The notes beneath the pieces were generated by a model that saw nothing but the letters and a program-made list of their open reading frames with translations, did no database searches and was not told the origin of the DNA. The translations under genes and the position numbers were made by a program. DNA of 64,000 nucleotides from Asanoa iriomotensis (lineage in GTDB: Bacteria > Actinomycetota > Actinomycetes > Mycobacteriales > Micromonosporaceae): positions 1-64,000 of the forward strand of contig NZ_BONC01000008.1 in NCBI RefSeq assembly GCF_016862515.1, in the 5' to 3' direction. Of this stretch, positions 25,808 through 33,503 are shown piece after piece. The first letter of the stretch is position 1; the number at the start of each line of letters is the position of its first letter.

Positions 25808-26775
25808 CCGGGCGCGTCCTCGCGCCAGCGCGTGAACGCCGGCACCAGCTCCGGGTGGGCCGACATCCGTGCCCGGGTGTCGAGCCAGCTCTCTTTCCAC
25901 GCGACCGGGTCGCGGAGCTGGGTCGCCGGGTCGCGGCGGCTGCGCGCGACGAAGCCCGGGAACTCAGGGCGGCCCGTCGGCTGGCCGATCGGGTTGAACC
26001 GCAGGTCCATGCTGACCCGCACGTCGTCGCTGTGGTTCTCCAACGACGAGTGCGGCGTCATCTTGTCCATGACGAGGATGCTGCCCCGGCGCATCGGCAG
26101 CGGCTTCGCCCGGTCGGCGTCGAACTTGGCCGTCGGCAGGTACTTGCCGCGCAGCGCGTCGATGCAGTGCTGGAGCAGGCCGCGCTTGTGGTTGCGGGGC
26201 ACGACGCACAGACAGCCGTTGCGCTCGTCGACGTCGACCAGCGGGATCCAGACGGTCAGGATCTCGGTGTCGTCGGCCTCCTCGACCACGACCGACGCGT
26301 CCTGGTGCCACTCGGTGGCTCCGAGCAGACCCTTGCCGATCCGCGGGTCCGACGGCACCAGGTGCTGCGGCGGCTTGAGCCGCACGTGCTGCACCGGGTT
26401 GGAGTAGATCTCGGGCCCGATCAGCGACTCGACCACGTCGAGGATCCGCTCGTTGCTCAGCATCGCGAAGACCGCCGGCCCGAAGTGGCAGGGCTCGTCG
26501 GGCTTGACGCCCTTGAACGGCAGCGAGAAGTCGAAGTGCTGCGCCCAGCTGCGCCCGGTGTCGGCGTAGAGCCGCGTCAGCTTGCTGCCGAACGGCAGGC
26601 CCGCGTAGGCTGCAGGCCCCGCGAGCCCCGCCACGATCTCGTCGAGCCGTTCGGCGTACTCGGCCACCAGCGGGTCGAGGTACCGCTCCACGTCGATGAC
26701 GTCCTCCACCACCAGGTAGCCCTGGTCGCGGAACTGTTTGATCTGGTCTCTGGTCAGTCCGGACACGTCGGTCAC
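25798..26775 (-). CDS. Phytanoyl-CoA dioxygenase (PhyH) family protein
   Basis: 325 aa. Fe(II)/2-oxoglutarate-dependent oxygenase with the iron-binding HxD in ATEWHQDASVVV and the distal His in MTPHSSLENH, followed by the 2OG-binding Arg in MDLRFNP. Such enzymes hydroxylate small molecules. GTG start at 26775 overlaps the amidohydrolase stop (GTGA), so the genes are coupled. In this cluster it may open the pathway by hydroxylating an unreactive carbon (inference). Confidence 0.85.
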   Translation of the reverse strand: MTDVSGLTRDQIKQFRDQGYLVVEDVIDVERYLDPLVAEYAERLDEIVAGLAGPAAYAGLPFGSKLTRLYADTGRSWAQHFDFSLPFKGVKPDEPCHFGPAVFAMLSNERILDVVESLIGPEIYSNPVQHVRLKPPQHLVPSDPRIGKGLLGATEWHQDASVVVEEADDTEILTVWIPLVDVDERNGCLCVVPRNHKRGLLQHCIDALRGKYLPTAKFDADRAKPLPMRRGSILVMDKMTPHSSLENHSDDVRVSMDLRFNPIGQPTGRPEFPGFVARSRRDPATQLRDPVAWKESWLDTRARMSAHPELVPAFTRWREDAPGCA

Positions 26776-27854
26776 TCCCCTTTCCTCTCGGCGGTCCACG
26801 CCACCTCGCCGGCCCGCAGCGTCAGCCAGGGCACGAGTCGCTCCCCGGCGTCGTCGTCGAACACCGCCACGTCGGCGGCCGCGCCCACGCGCAGCCGCCC
26901 GATCTCGTCGTCCTTGCCGACCGCCGCCGCCGGTGCCGACGTCGCCATCCGGAACACGTCGGCGAGCGGCAGCCCGAGCGCGCGCCACTTGTCGAGCACG
27001 GTCACGAGACCGGGGCGCAGCGCGGCGAACGACGTCGCGCTGAGGTCGGTGCTGATCACGTCGGGCGGGAAGCCCTGGTCGAGCAGGCCGCGGGCCACGT
27101 CGGCGCTCCAGTGGGTCTTGCCGTGTCCACAGTCGAACAGGACACCCCGCTCGCGGGCGTCGCGGGCCGCCGGGTGGACCTTGCCGGCCGGGTCGAGCAG
27201 CCCGTTGGCCTTGGGCGTCTGGAAATGCGTGACGATGTCGCCCCGCCGCAGCAGCGCCAGGATCGTGTCGATCGGGTCGACGGACCCTCCGATGTGCACC
27301 ATCACCGGGTGCGAGCCGGCCGCGTCGACGGCGGCGCGCAGCACGGTCAGGCACGAGCCACCGACCACGTCGGCCGACGCGCGCAGCTTGACCCCGACGG
27401 CCACGTCGGGGAAGTCGCGCAAGACGGCGGCGACGCCGGCCGGGTCGGCGTAGGAAGGGTTGACCAGCTCTCCGGCGCCCTGGAAGCCGGTCATGCCGAG
27501 CCGGGAGAGGTTCACGAAGCCGAACACGCGCGTACGGGCGGTGCCCGCGATGAACCGCGCGAACCCGGCGAACGTGTCGGGGCCGGCGCTGCCGCCGTCG
27601 GCCGTCGCCGTCACCCCGCTGCCCAGGCAGACCTCGTCGGGCCAGGCGCCGAGCGTGGTCGCGCCCCAGTAGACGTGGGAGTGCAGGTCGAACAGCCCGG
27701 GCGAGACGAGCCGGCCGCCGAGGTCCACGACCCGCGCACCGCCCTGCGCCGCGAGCGACGGACCGACCGCGGTGATCCGCCCAGCGGAGACGGCGACGTC
27801 GAGGCGGCCGCTCCCGTCGACCGCCCGCCCGTCCCGGAGCAGCAGGTCACTCAT
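26772..27854 (-). CDS. Amidohydrolase/deacetylase family metallohydrolase
   Basis: 360 aa with composite-domain ends around a TIM barrel. Metal ligands: HSH in LFDLHSHVYWG, Lys in VGVKLRA (likely the carboxylated bridging Lys), His in MVHIGGS and the CGHGKTHW stretch, and Asp in VISTDLS. Closest in style to the dihydroorotase-like amidohydrolase/deacetylase group (EF_0837 type). It should hydrolyse an amide, lactam or N-acyl bond. Overlaps the isomerase gene by 8 nt and the PhyH gene by 4 nt. Confidence 0.85.
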   Translation of the reverse strand: MSDLLLRDGRAVDGSGRLDVAVSAGRITAVGPSLAAQGGARVVDLGGRLVSPGLFDLHSHVYWGATTLGAWPDEVCLGSGVTATADGGSAGPDTFAGFARFIAGTARTRVFGFVNLSRLGMTGFQGAGELVNPSYADPAGVAAVLRDFPDVAVGVKLRASADVVGGSCLTVLRAAVDAAGSHPVMVHIGGSVDPIDTILALLRRGDIVTHFQTPKANGLLDPAGKVHPAARDARERGVLFDCGHGKTHWSADVARGLLDQGFPPDVISTDLSATSFAALRPGLVTVLDKWRALGLPLADVFRMATSAPAAAVGKDDEIGRLRVGAAADVAVFDDDAGERLVPWLTLRAGEVAWTAERKGE

Positions 27855-28590
27855 GGCGGCGCACGTACTCCAGCCCCGCCCGGATCGCGGACTCCGGGTC
27901 GCCCTCGCCCGGGTACTCGAAGCCGAACGGCACGTCGGGGTCGAGCGCCGCCAGCACCGCCGGCAGGTCGACGAAGCCGTTGCCGGGATAGGTGGCGACC
28001 GGCCCGTCGTCGCCCATCCGGACGTCTTTGAAGTGGCAGTAGACGGTCCACGGGGCCAGGGCGGCGGCGGCCGCGACGGGGTCCTGCCCGTTCTTCACGT
28101 AGTTGCCCACGTCGACGTTGACGCCCAGGGCCGGCGAGTCGAGCGCACGCACCGTCCCGATGACCTCGGCGAGCCGGTTGCCCGGTGCTTTGACGAAGTT
28201 CTCCAGCGCGAGCGTGACACCGGCGGCCTCCGCCGCGGCGAGCACCGCCCGCGCCACCGTGTCGTCGTCTCCCGCGCCGCGGAAGACCCGCAGCAGCGGC
28301 GAGCCGAGCGCGCGGGCGTGCGCGATGTCGCGGAGCAGCCCCGCCTCCGTGTCCTCGTCGCCGCCGTAGAGGGTCGCGAAGCTCGCGTACGTGACGCACA
28401 GCCCGAGGGCGGCGGCCTGGTCGACGACGGCCGGAAGCTCCGTCTCGACGTCCTGCCAGTAGACCGTCCGGTACTCCACGCCCGCCGCGCCGACCTTCGC
28501 GGCGATCGGGCCGAGGTCGAGGACGGACATCTCCCCGGATCGCAGTGCCTTCTCGTACGGTGTGCCGCAGACGTACACGTCGTGGCTCAT
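27847..28590 (-). CDS. Sugar phosphate isomerase/epimerase-type TIM-barrel protein
   Basis: 247 aa. AP-endonuclease-2/xylose-isomerase-like barrel with likely metal ligands in TLALENF (Glu), VNVDVGNYVKNG (Asp), YCHFKDVRM (His/Asp) and FGFEYPGEG (Glu). Family members interconvert sugars, hydroxyacids or dehydroshikimate-type compounds. ATG at 28590 overlaps the upstream stop as TGATG; the GTG at 28593 is an alternative. Co-translated within the catabolic cluster. Confidence 0.83.
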   Translation of the reverse strand: MSHDVYVCGTPYEKALRSGEMSVLDLGPIAAKVGAAGVEYRTVYWQDVETELPAVVDQAAALGLCVTYASFATLYGGDEDTEAGLLRDIAHARALGSPLLRVFRGAGDDDTVARAVLAAAEAAGVTLALENFVKAPGNRLAEVIGTVRALDSPALGVNVDVGNYVKNGQDPVAAAAALAPWTVYCHFKDVRMGDDGPVATYPGNGFVDLPAVLAALDPDVPFGFEYPGEGDPESAIRAGLEYVRRHE

Positions 28591-29390
28591 CACGGTCTCC
28601 AGATGATGTGGACGAGGTTGCCGGCGGGGTCACGGTCCTTCAGGTAGGCGAGCCGCGACGCGGGAAACGTCACCGGCTCCTGGAGCTCCCGTCCGCGCTC
28701 GCCGAGGTCGGCGACGGCGGCGTCGAAGTCCCAGACCCGCACGCCGACGTGACACGGCTCCCCGACCGGCGCCTTGAGCACCTCGATGCGGCCGAAGACG
28801 TCGCGACCCGCGTAGAGCGTGCGGCCCACGGTGACCGGGTAGTCGAACGTGTCGGCGTACCACTGTGCGATCTCGGCGTCGCTCACCCCGGGCCGCGCGT
28901 AGAGGCCGACGTGCTCGACGGCCCCGTACAGCGGCCAGCCGTTGATCCTGCGCACCTGCCACAACGCGTCGGTGAACCAGGTGTCGGCCGCACCGGCCGG
29001 TGCCGCGACGGCGACGCCGTCGGCGCCGGCGGCCAGCCAGTCGCCGATCTCGTCTGGCGTCCCGAGCCCGATGAACCGCGACCGGGTCGGCCGCGGCACG
29101 GTGAGCAGCACCAGGTCGGCATCGGCGTCGTCATAGGGCACGTAGGCGATCCGGCGGTCGTCGCACTCGCGGGCGATGTTGGCGTCGAAGGGTCCCACGA
29201 CGAAGTCGGCGTCACCGGGCGGGCCCTCGACGCCGAGCAGCACGTCGGGGTGCTGGGCCCGAGTGGGGGCGACCGCGTGCGGTGGCACGACCGCGACGGT
29301 CGCGCCCGACGGGAGGCCGGTGCCGGCCCGGTCGACCGCGATCGCGCCGGCCGTGACGATCCGGTGGAGGGCCTCGATGCGGTGGGTCAC
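28590..29390 (-). CDS. Possible KDPG-aldolase-like / VOC (glyoxalase) fusion protein
   Basis: 266 aa. The C-terminal 100 residues are a VOC (glyoxalase/dioxygenase) domain: AVEHVGLYARPGVSDAEIAQWY, GEPCHVGVRVWDFDAAVADL, PAGNLVHIIWRP. The N-terminal 160 residues (IEALHRIVTAGAIAV..., GDWLAAGADGVAVAAP) recall the beginning and end of a KDPG/KHG aldolase barrel, but I cannot find a clear Schiff-base Lys; this part is only tentatively assigned. GTG 29390 overlaps the upstream stop (GTGA) and its own stop overlaps the isomerase start. Probably acts on a 2-oxo acid intermediate. Confidence 0.6.
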   Translation of the reverse strand: MTHRIEALHRIVTAGAIAVDRAGTGLPSGATVAVVPPHAVAPTRAQHPDVLLGVEGPPGDADFVVGPFDANIARECDDRRIAYVPYDDADADLVLLTVPRPTRSRFIGLGTPDEIGDWLAAGADGVAVAAPAGAADTWFTDALWQVRRINGWPLYGAVEHVGLYARPGVSDAEIAQWYADTFDYPVTVGRTLYAGRDVFGRIEVLKAPVGEPCHVGVRVWDFDAAVADLGERGRELQEPVTFPASRLAYLKDRDPAGNLVHIIWRP

Positions 29391-30346
29391 GGCGCCACCA
29401 CCACGTCGATCGGGTCGAGGTCGCCGCCGGCCAGCGCGGTGCGGATGTTCGCGAACGCGCGTCGGACCATCAGGGCGCGGGAGTCGTCGGTCACCCCGCC
29501 GATGTGTGGCGTGAGCACGACGTTGGGCAGCGAGCGGAACGGGTGGTCGGCGGCGGGGGGCTCGTCCTGGAACGCGTCGAGCCCGGCCGCGGCGATGCGG
29601 CGTGCGCCGAGGGCGGCGGCGAGCGCGGGCTCGTCGACGATCCCGCCGCGCGCGGTGTTGACGAGGATCGCGCTGCGCTTCATCAGGCCCAGCTCGCGCG
29701 CGCCGAGCAGCCCGGTGGTCGCCGCGGTCAGCGGCACGTGCACGCTCACGAGGTCCGAGGTGGCGAGGAGCTCGTCGAGCGGGACGTGGCGGGCGCCCCG
29801 TTCGGCGTCGGCGGGCAGCCGGTGGCGGCTGTGGTAGACCACGGTCGCCTCGAACGCGCGGACCCGGGCGGCGACGAGCTGGCCGATCTTGCCGAGGCCG
29901 ATGATCCCGACCTGTTTGCCGCGCAGCTCGTGGGTGCCCTCCCGGACCGACCACTTCTCCCACCGGCCGTCCACCATGGACGCGTGTGCCGCCGGCAGCC
30001 GGCGCAGCGCCGCCAGCATCAGCAACACCGTGAGCTCGGCGCTCGACGTGGCGTTGATGCCGGTGGTCCGGGCGACCAGAACACCCAGCGAGCGGGCGGC
30101 GTCGAGGTCCATCTTGTCGGTGCCTTCACCGATCCGCTGCACGATCCGCAACGCCTTGGCGGTTTCCAGCATGTCGGCCGTCAGCTTGGCCGACCACAGC
30201 AGGATCGCCGGTGCCGTGGCGAGCACGCCCGCCCGCTCCTCCGCTGCAAGGTCTTCGTAGTGGACCAGTGGAAGGTCCCCGTTCTCGACCGCCCGGCGCG
30301 CGTCCGGGTCCGGTATGCCCATGCAGAGCACCCAGTCCTCCGCCAC
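29387..30346 (-). CDS. D-2-hydroxyacid dehydrogenase
   Basis: 319 aa. NAD-binding GIIGLGKIGQLVAARVRAF and the catalytic set: Arg in VNTARGGIVDE, Glu in DAFQDEPPA and His in LTPHIGGVT. Family of phosphoglycerate, glyoxylate and hydroxypyruvate reductases. GTG start at 30346 is preceded by AAAGGAGG at the right distance; the 57-nt gap to tctC contains a strong stem-loop. First of the enzyme genes downstream of the transporter genes. Confidence 0.88.
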   Translation of the reverse strand: MAEDWVLCMGIPDPDARRAVENGDLPLVHYEDLAAEERAGVLATAPAILLWSAKLTADMLETAKALRIVQRIGEGTDKMDLDAARSLGVLVARTTGINATSSAELTVLLMLAALRRLPAAHASMVDGRWEKWSVREGTHELRGKQVGIIGLGKIGQLVAARVRAFEATVVYHSRHRLPADAERGARHVPLDELLATSDLVSVHVPLTAATTGLLGARELGLMKRSAILVNTARGGIVDEPALAAALGARRIAAAGLDAFQDEPPAADHPFRSLPNVVLTPHIGGVTDDSRALMVRRAFANIRTALAGGDLDPIDVVVAP

Positions 30347-30367
30347 CGTGCCTCCTTTCACCTCGGA

Positions 30368-30396
30368 GGGTGCGCGGCGGGTCGCGCCGCGCACCC
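30368..30396 (-). terminator. Stem-loop between tctC and the hydroxyacid dehydrogenase gene
   Basis: Perfect 12-bp arms (30368-30379 and 30385-30396) with a 5-nt loop, 7 nt after the tctC stop and followed by the AAAGGAGG ribosome-binding site of the next gene. It could partly end transcription after the binding-protein gene or protect its 3' end, giving uneven expression along the operon. Confidence 0.6.
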
Positions 30397-30403
30397 CCGC
30401 CGG

Positions 30404-31417
30404 TCAACCCTTGGCGACCTGGTCCAGGAAGACCTGTACCTGCTGGTCGATCGTCTTGACGTAGGCGGCCGTCGCCGCCGGGTCCATGTAGCGCTGGGTC
30501 AGGAACGCCTTGTCGAAGTCGCCGCGGGCGGCCTCCTGGTCCGAGGCGTCCTTGATCGCCTTGGTCCAGACGTCGATGACGTCCTGCGGCGTGCCCTTCG
30601 GCACGACGAGGATGCGCGACGAGCCCCACTCGACGTCGTACCCCTCGGACTTGGCCGTCGGCACGCCCGGCGCGAACTTCGACTCGGTGCCGTCGAACAG
30701 CGTCAGGCCCCGGACCTGGCCGCTCTGCAGGGCGCCGGCGGCCTCGGAGATCGAGCCGGACTCGACCGCCACCTGCCCGCCCAGGAGGGCCGAGCGCTGC
30801 TGGCCGGCGGTCTCGAAGTAGACCGTGCTGAACTTGACGCCGGCCGCCGCCTCCAGTGCCCGGATCACCATGTCACCGGGTGCGAGCACGGCGCTGGCCG
30901 AGATCGCGATCTTCCCCGGCTGCGCCTTGGCCGCGTCGATCAGATCCTTCAGCGACTGGTACGGCGAGTCCTTGGGCACGACGAGCAGCGCCGGGTCGAA
31001 GACGTAGTTGCCGAGCGGCACCAGGTCCTCCGACTTGAACGCCGCCTTGCGCGACGGGTCGAGGTAGATCGGGCTGGTGATCGGCGCGTTGGCCCACGCG
31101 ATCGTGTAGCCGTCGGGCTTCGACGAGACCAGTTCGGTGAGCCCGATCTGGCCCGACGCGCCGACCTTGTTCTCCACGTTGATCGTGGTGTCGAGCAGCT
31201 TGCTCATGTCGTTGGCGAGCAGCCGCGCGCCGATGTCGGTGCCGCCGCCGACGCCGTACGGGACGATCATCGTGACGACCTTGCCCGGCTCGGGGAAGTT
31301 CGTCTTCGGGCCGGCGCTGGCGTCGCCGCCGGACGCGGCCGGCTTCTCCGCACAGCCGGCCAGGGCGAGGCCGAGCACCAGGGTGACACCTAACAGCTTG
31401 GAAGGGATGCGTCTCAT
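30404..31417 (-). CDS. Tripartite tricarboxylate transporter substrate-binding lipoprotein (TctC/Bug family)
   Basis: 337 aa. Lipoprotein signal with lipobox LALAGC (Cys near residue 21), then the Bug/TctC fold: IVPYGVGGGTDIGARLLA, NKVGASGQIGLTEL, AQPGKIAISA. It should bind a carboxylate outside the cell and hand it to TctAB. ATG 31417 is preferred over ATG 31441 because AAGGAG lies 9 nt upstream of it. Transcribed after tctB and tctA. Confidence 0.88.
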   Translation of the reverse strand: MRRIPSKLLGVTLVLGLALAGCAEKPAASGGDASAGPKTNFPEPGKVVTMIVPYGVGGGTDIGARLLANDMSKLLDTTINVENKVGASGQIGLTELVSSKPDGYTIAWANAPITSPIYLDPSRKAAFKSEDLVPLGNYVFDPALLVVPKDSPYQSLKDLIDAAKAQPGKIAISASAVLAPGDMVIRALEAAAGVKFSTVYFETAGQQRSALLGGQVAVESGSISEAAGALQSGQVRGLTLFDGTESKFAPGVPTAKSEGYDVEWGSSRILVVPKGTPQDVIDVWTKAIKDASDQEAARGDFDKAFLTQRYMDPAATAAYVKTIDQQVQVFLDQVAKG

Positions 31418-31466
31418 CTTCGAGAACTCCTTGCTGTGCATGGCTTTCGGGGGATGGGGTTCGCGC

Positions 31467-32960
31467 TCACGCCTCGGCGTCGCCCTCCGACCGGGGAACC
31501 GACCGGCGGGCGGTGAAGACGATGACGACCGCCGTGATGGCGAAGATCGTGAGTGCGATGGGGTGCTTGAAGAAGCCGGTGACGTCGCCGTCGAAGATGG
31601 CCATCGACTGGCGGATGGCGTCCTCGAGGATCGGACCGAGGATCAACGTCAACACGAGCGGGGCGATCGGCAGGTCGAGCTTCTTGAAGAGATAGCCGAG
31701 GAGCCCGAAAGCGATCATGACCCATACGTTGAACATGGAGTTGTCGATGCTGTAGGCGCCCACGAGCGTGAACACCAGGATGACCCCGATCAGGATGGAG
31801 TACGGGATCTTCAGGATCTGCACCCAGAGCCCGATCAGGGGCAGGTTGAGTACGAGCAACATGACGTTGCCGATATACATGCTGGCGATGATCGGCCAGA
31901 CGACTTCGGGGTGCTGGGTGAACAGTTCCGGGCCCGGGTTGAGCCCGTTGACGATGAACGCCGTCATCAGCACCGCGACACCCGGTGAGCCCGGGATGCC
32001 GAGCGTGAACATGGGGATGAGCGCCGCGTTGGCGTGCGCGTTGTTGGCCGTCTCCGGCCCGGCGACACCCTCGATCGCGCCCTTGCCGAATCGCTCGGGC
32101 GTCTTCGAGACACGCTTCTCGACGATGTAGGACGTGAACGCCGCGATCGTCGCGTTGACGCCCGGGAACATGCCGAGGACGAAACCGACGCCGGTGCCGC
32201 GGGCGATGGCGCCGGACGCCTGCCGCGCCTCCACTTTGGAGGGTACGAGCGAGCTGACCTTCTCCTGGGAGACCTTGGTGAGCCGGGCCTCCATGTTGAT
32301 CAGGATCTCGCTGATCCCGAAGAGACCCATCAGCACGGGCACGACGTCGAGCCCGTCGAAGAACTGCGGGATGCCGAACGTGAACCGGGCCGCGCCGGAG
32401 ATCGGGTCGAGCCCGACGGTGGCGATCAGCATGCCGACCGCGCCCATGATGAGCGCCTTGACGATCGACTTTCCCGCGAACACCAGGATCAGCGACAGGC
32501 CGAGGATGACCAGCGCCACATATTCGGGCGGACCGAAGTTGAGCGCGAGCGTGGCGACCGGTGCGGCGACCGTCACCAGGACGATGCAGGCGACCGTACC
32601 CCCGATGAAGGATCCGACCGCGGCGACGCTCAACGCCGCACCCGCCTTGCCCTGTCGGGCCATCGCGTGGCCGTCCAGGACCGTGACGGCCGACGACGCC
32701 TCGCCCGGGATGTTGAGCAGGATCGTGGTGATCGTGCCGCCGTACTGGGAGCCGTAGAAGATCGCCGCGAGCATGATGATCGCGCCGACCGGTGGCAGGT
32801 GGAACGTCAGCGGGATGAGGATCGCCATCGCCGCTGTCGGTCCGAGCCCCGGCAGCACGCCGACGAGGGTGCCGACGGCGGCGCCGATGAGCGCGTACAT
32901 GAGGTTCTCGGGGGTCAGCGCCGTCCCGAAACCGTCGACGAGGTTGGTGAACGCGTCCAT
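31467..32960 (-). CDS. Tripartite tricarboxylate transporter large membrane subunit (TctA family)
   Basis: 497 aa with about 11-12 membrane segments. TctA hallmarks: GVLPGLGPTAAMAILIPLTF near residue 35, FYGSQYGGTITTILLNIPGE, and the second-half MFPGVNATIAAF with GPETANNAHANAALIPMFTLGIPGS. It forms the transport channel with TctB, using a secondary gradient and not ATP. Nine nt after tctB. Confidence 0.92.
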   Translation of the reverse strand: MDAFTNLVDGFGTALTPENLMYALIGAAVGTLVGVLPGLGPTAAMAILIPLTFHLPPVGAIIMLAAIFYGSQYGGTITTILLNIPGEASSAVTVLDGHAMARQGKAGAALSVAAVGSFIGGTVACIVLVTVAAPVATLALNFGPPEYVALVILGLSLILVFAGKSIVKALIMGAVGMLIATVGLDPISGAARFTFGIPQFFDGLDVVPVLMGLFGISEILINMEARLTKVSQEKVSSLVPSKVEARQASGAIARGTGVGFVLGMFPGVNATIAAFTSYIVEKRVSKTPERFGKGAIEGVAGPETANNAHANAALIPMFTLGIPGSPGVAVLMTAFIVNGLNPGPELFTQHPEVVWPIIASMYIGNVMLLVLNLPLIGLWVQILKIPYSILIGVILVFTLVGAYSIDNSMFNVWVMIAFGLLGYLFKKLDLPIAPLVLTLILGPILEDAIRQSMAIFDGDVTGFFKHPIALTIFAITAVVIVFTARRSVPRSEGDAEA

Positions 32961-32969
32961 GTCGCCGCC

Positions 32970-33503
32970 CTACAAGCCCAGGTCGACGAGGAACGGGATG
33001 CTCGACACCGGCAGCGAGACGTCGAGCAGCCGGGTGAACGCGGTGAAAAGGCCGAAGCTCGCGCCGAGCGCGACCGCGGCGGTGACGACCCAGTGGTGGC
33101 GGCCGTAGACGCCGAGGAAGAGGGCGACGAAGACGAAGGTGGCGAGCTGGAAGCCGAGGATCGGCAGGGCGACGGCGAGCAGGATGATGCCGCCCGCGAG
33201 CAGGGCAACCCGCCGCGCGCCGTCGAGCGAGTCGAAGAACCTGCCCTCGGTGCCGGCGCTGCGGCCGGTGGTGATCTGGACGAACCAGACGGCCGACAGG
33301 ACGGCCCAGCCGATCGCGACGACGAAGGGGAACAGGCCGGCGCCGGGACCGCGGCCGTCGTACAGGCCGAGGCCCGGTGCGGTGGCGGCCACGTAGACGG
33401 CGGCCGCGACGAAGACGACGGCGGTGGCCTGGTGGACCAGCCGCGCCCGGCCCGTCGCGGGCGGTGCCGCCGGCGGCGCGCCGGCCTCGGTCACGGCGTC
33501 CAT
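32970..33503 (-). CDS. Tripartite tricarboxylate transporter small membrane subunit (TctB family)
   Basis: 177 aa with four membrane segments after a short alanine/proline-rich N-terminus; GPGAGLFPFVVAIGWAVLSA and GFQLATFVFVALFLGVYG fit TctB. ATG 33503 overlaps the stop of the UGSC-like gene (TGATG). Order tctB-tctA-tctC is a variation on the tctCBA order of enterobacteria. Confidence 0.85.
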   Translation of the reverse strand: MDAVTEAGAPPAAPPATGRARLVHQATAVVFVAAAVYVAATAPGLGLYDGRGPGAGLFPFVVAIGWAVLSAVWFVQITTGRSAGTEGRFFDSLDGARRVALLAGGIILLAVALPILGFQLATFVFVALFLGVYGRHHWVVTAAVALGASFGLFTAFTRLLDVSLPVSSIPFLVDLGL

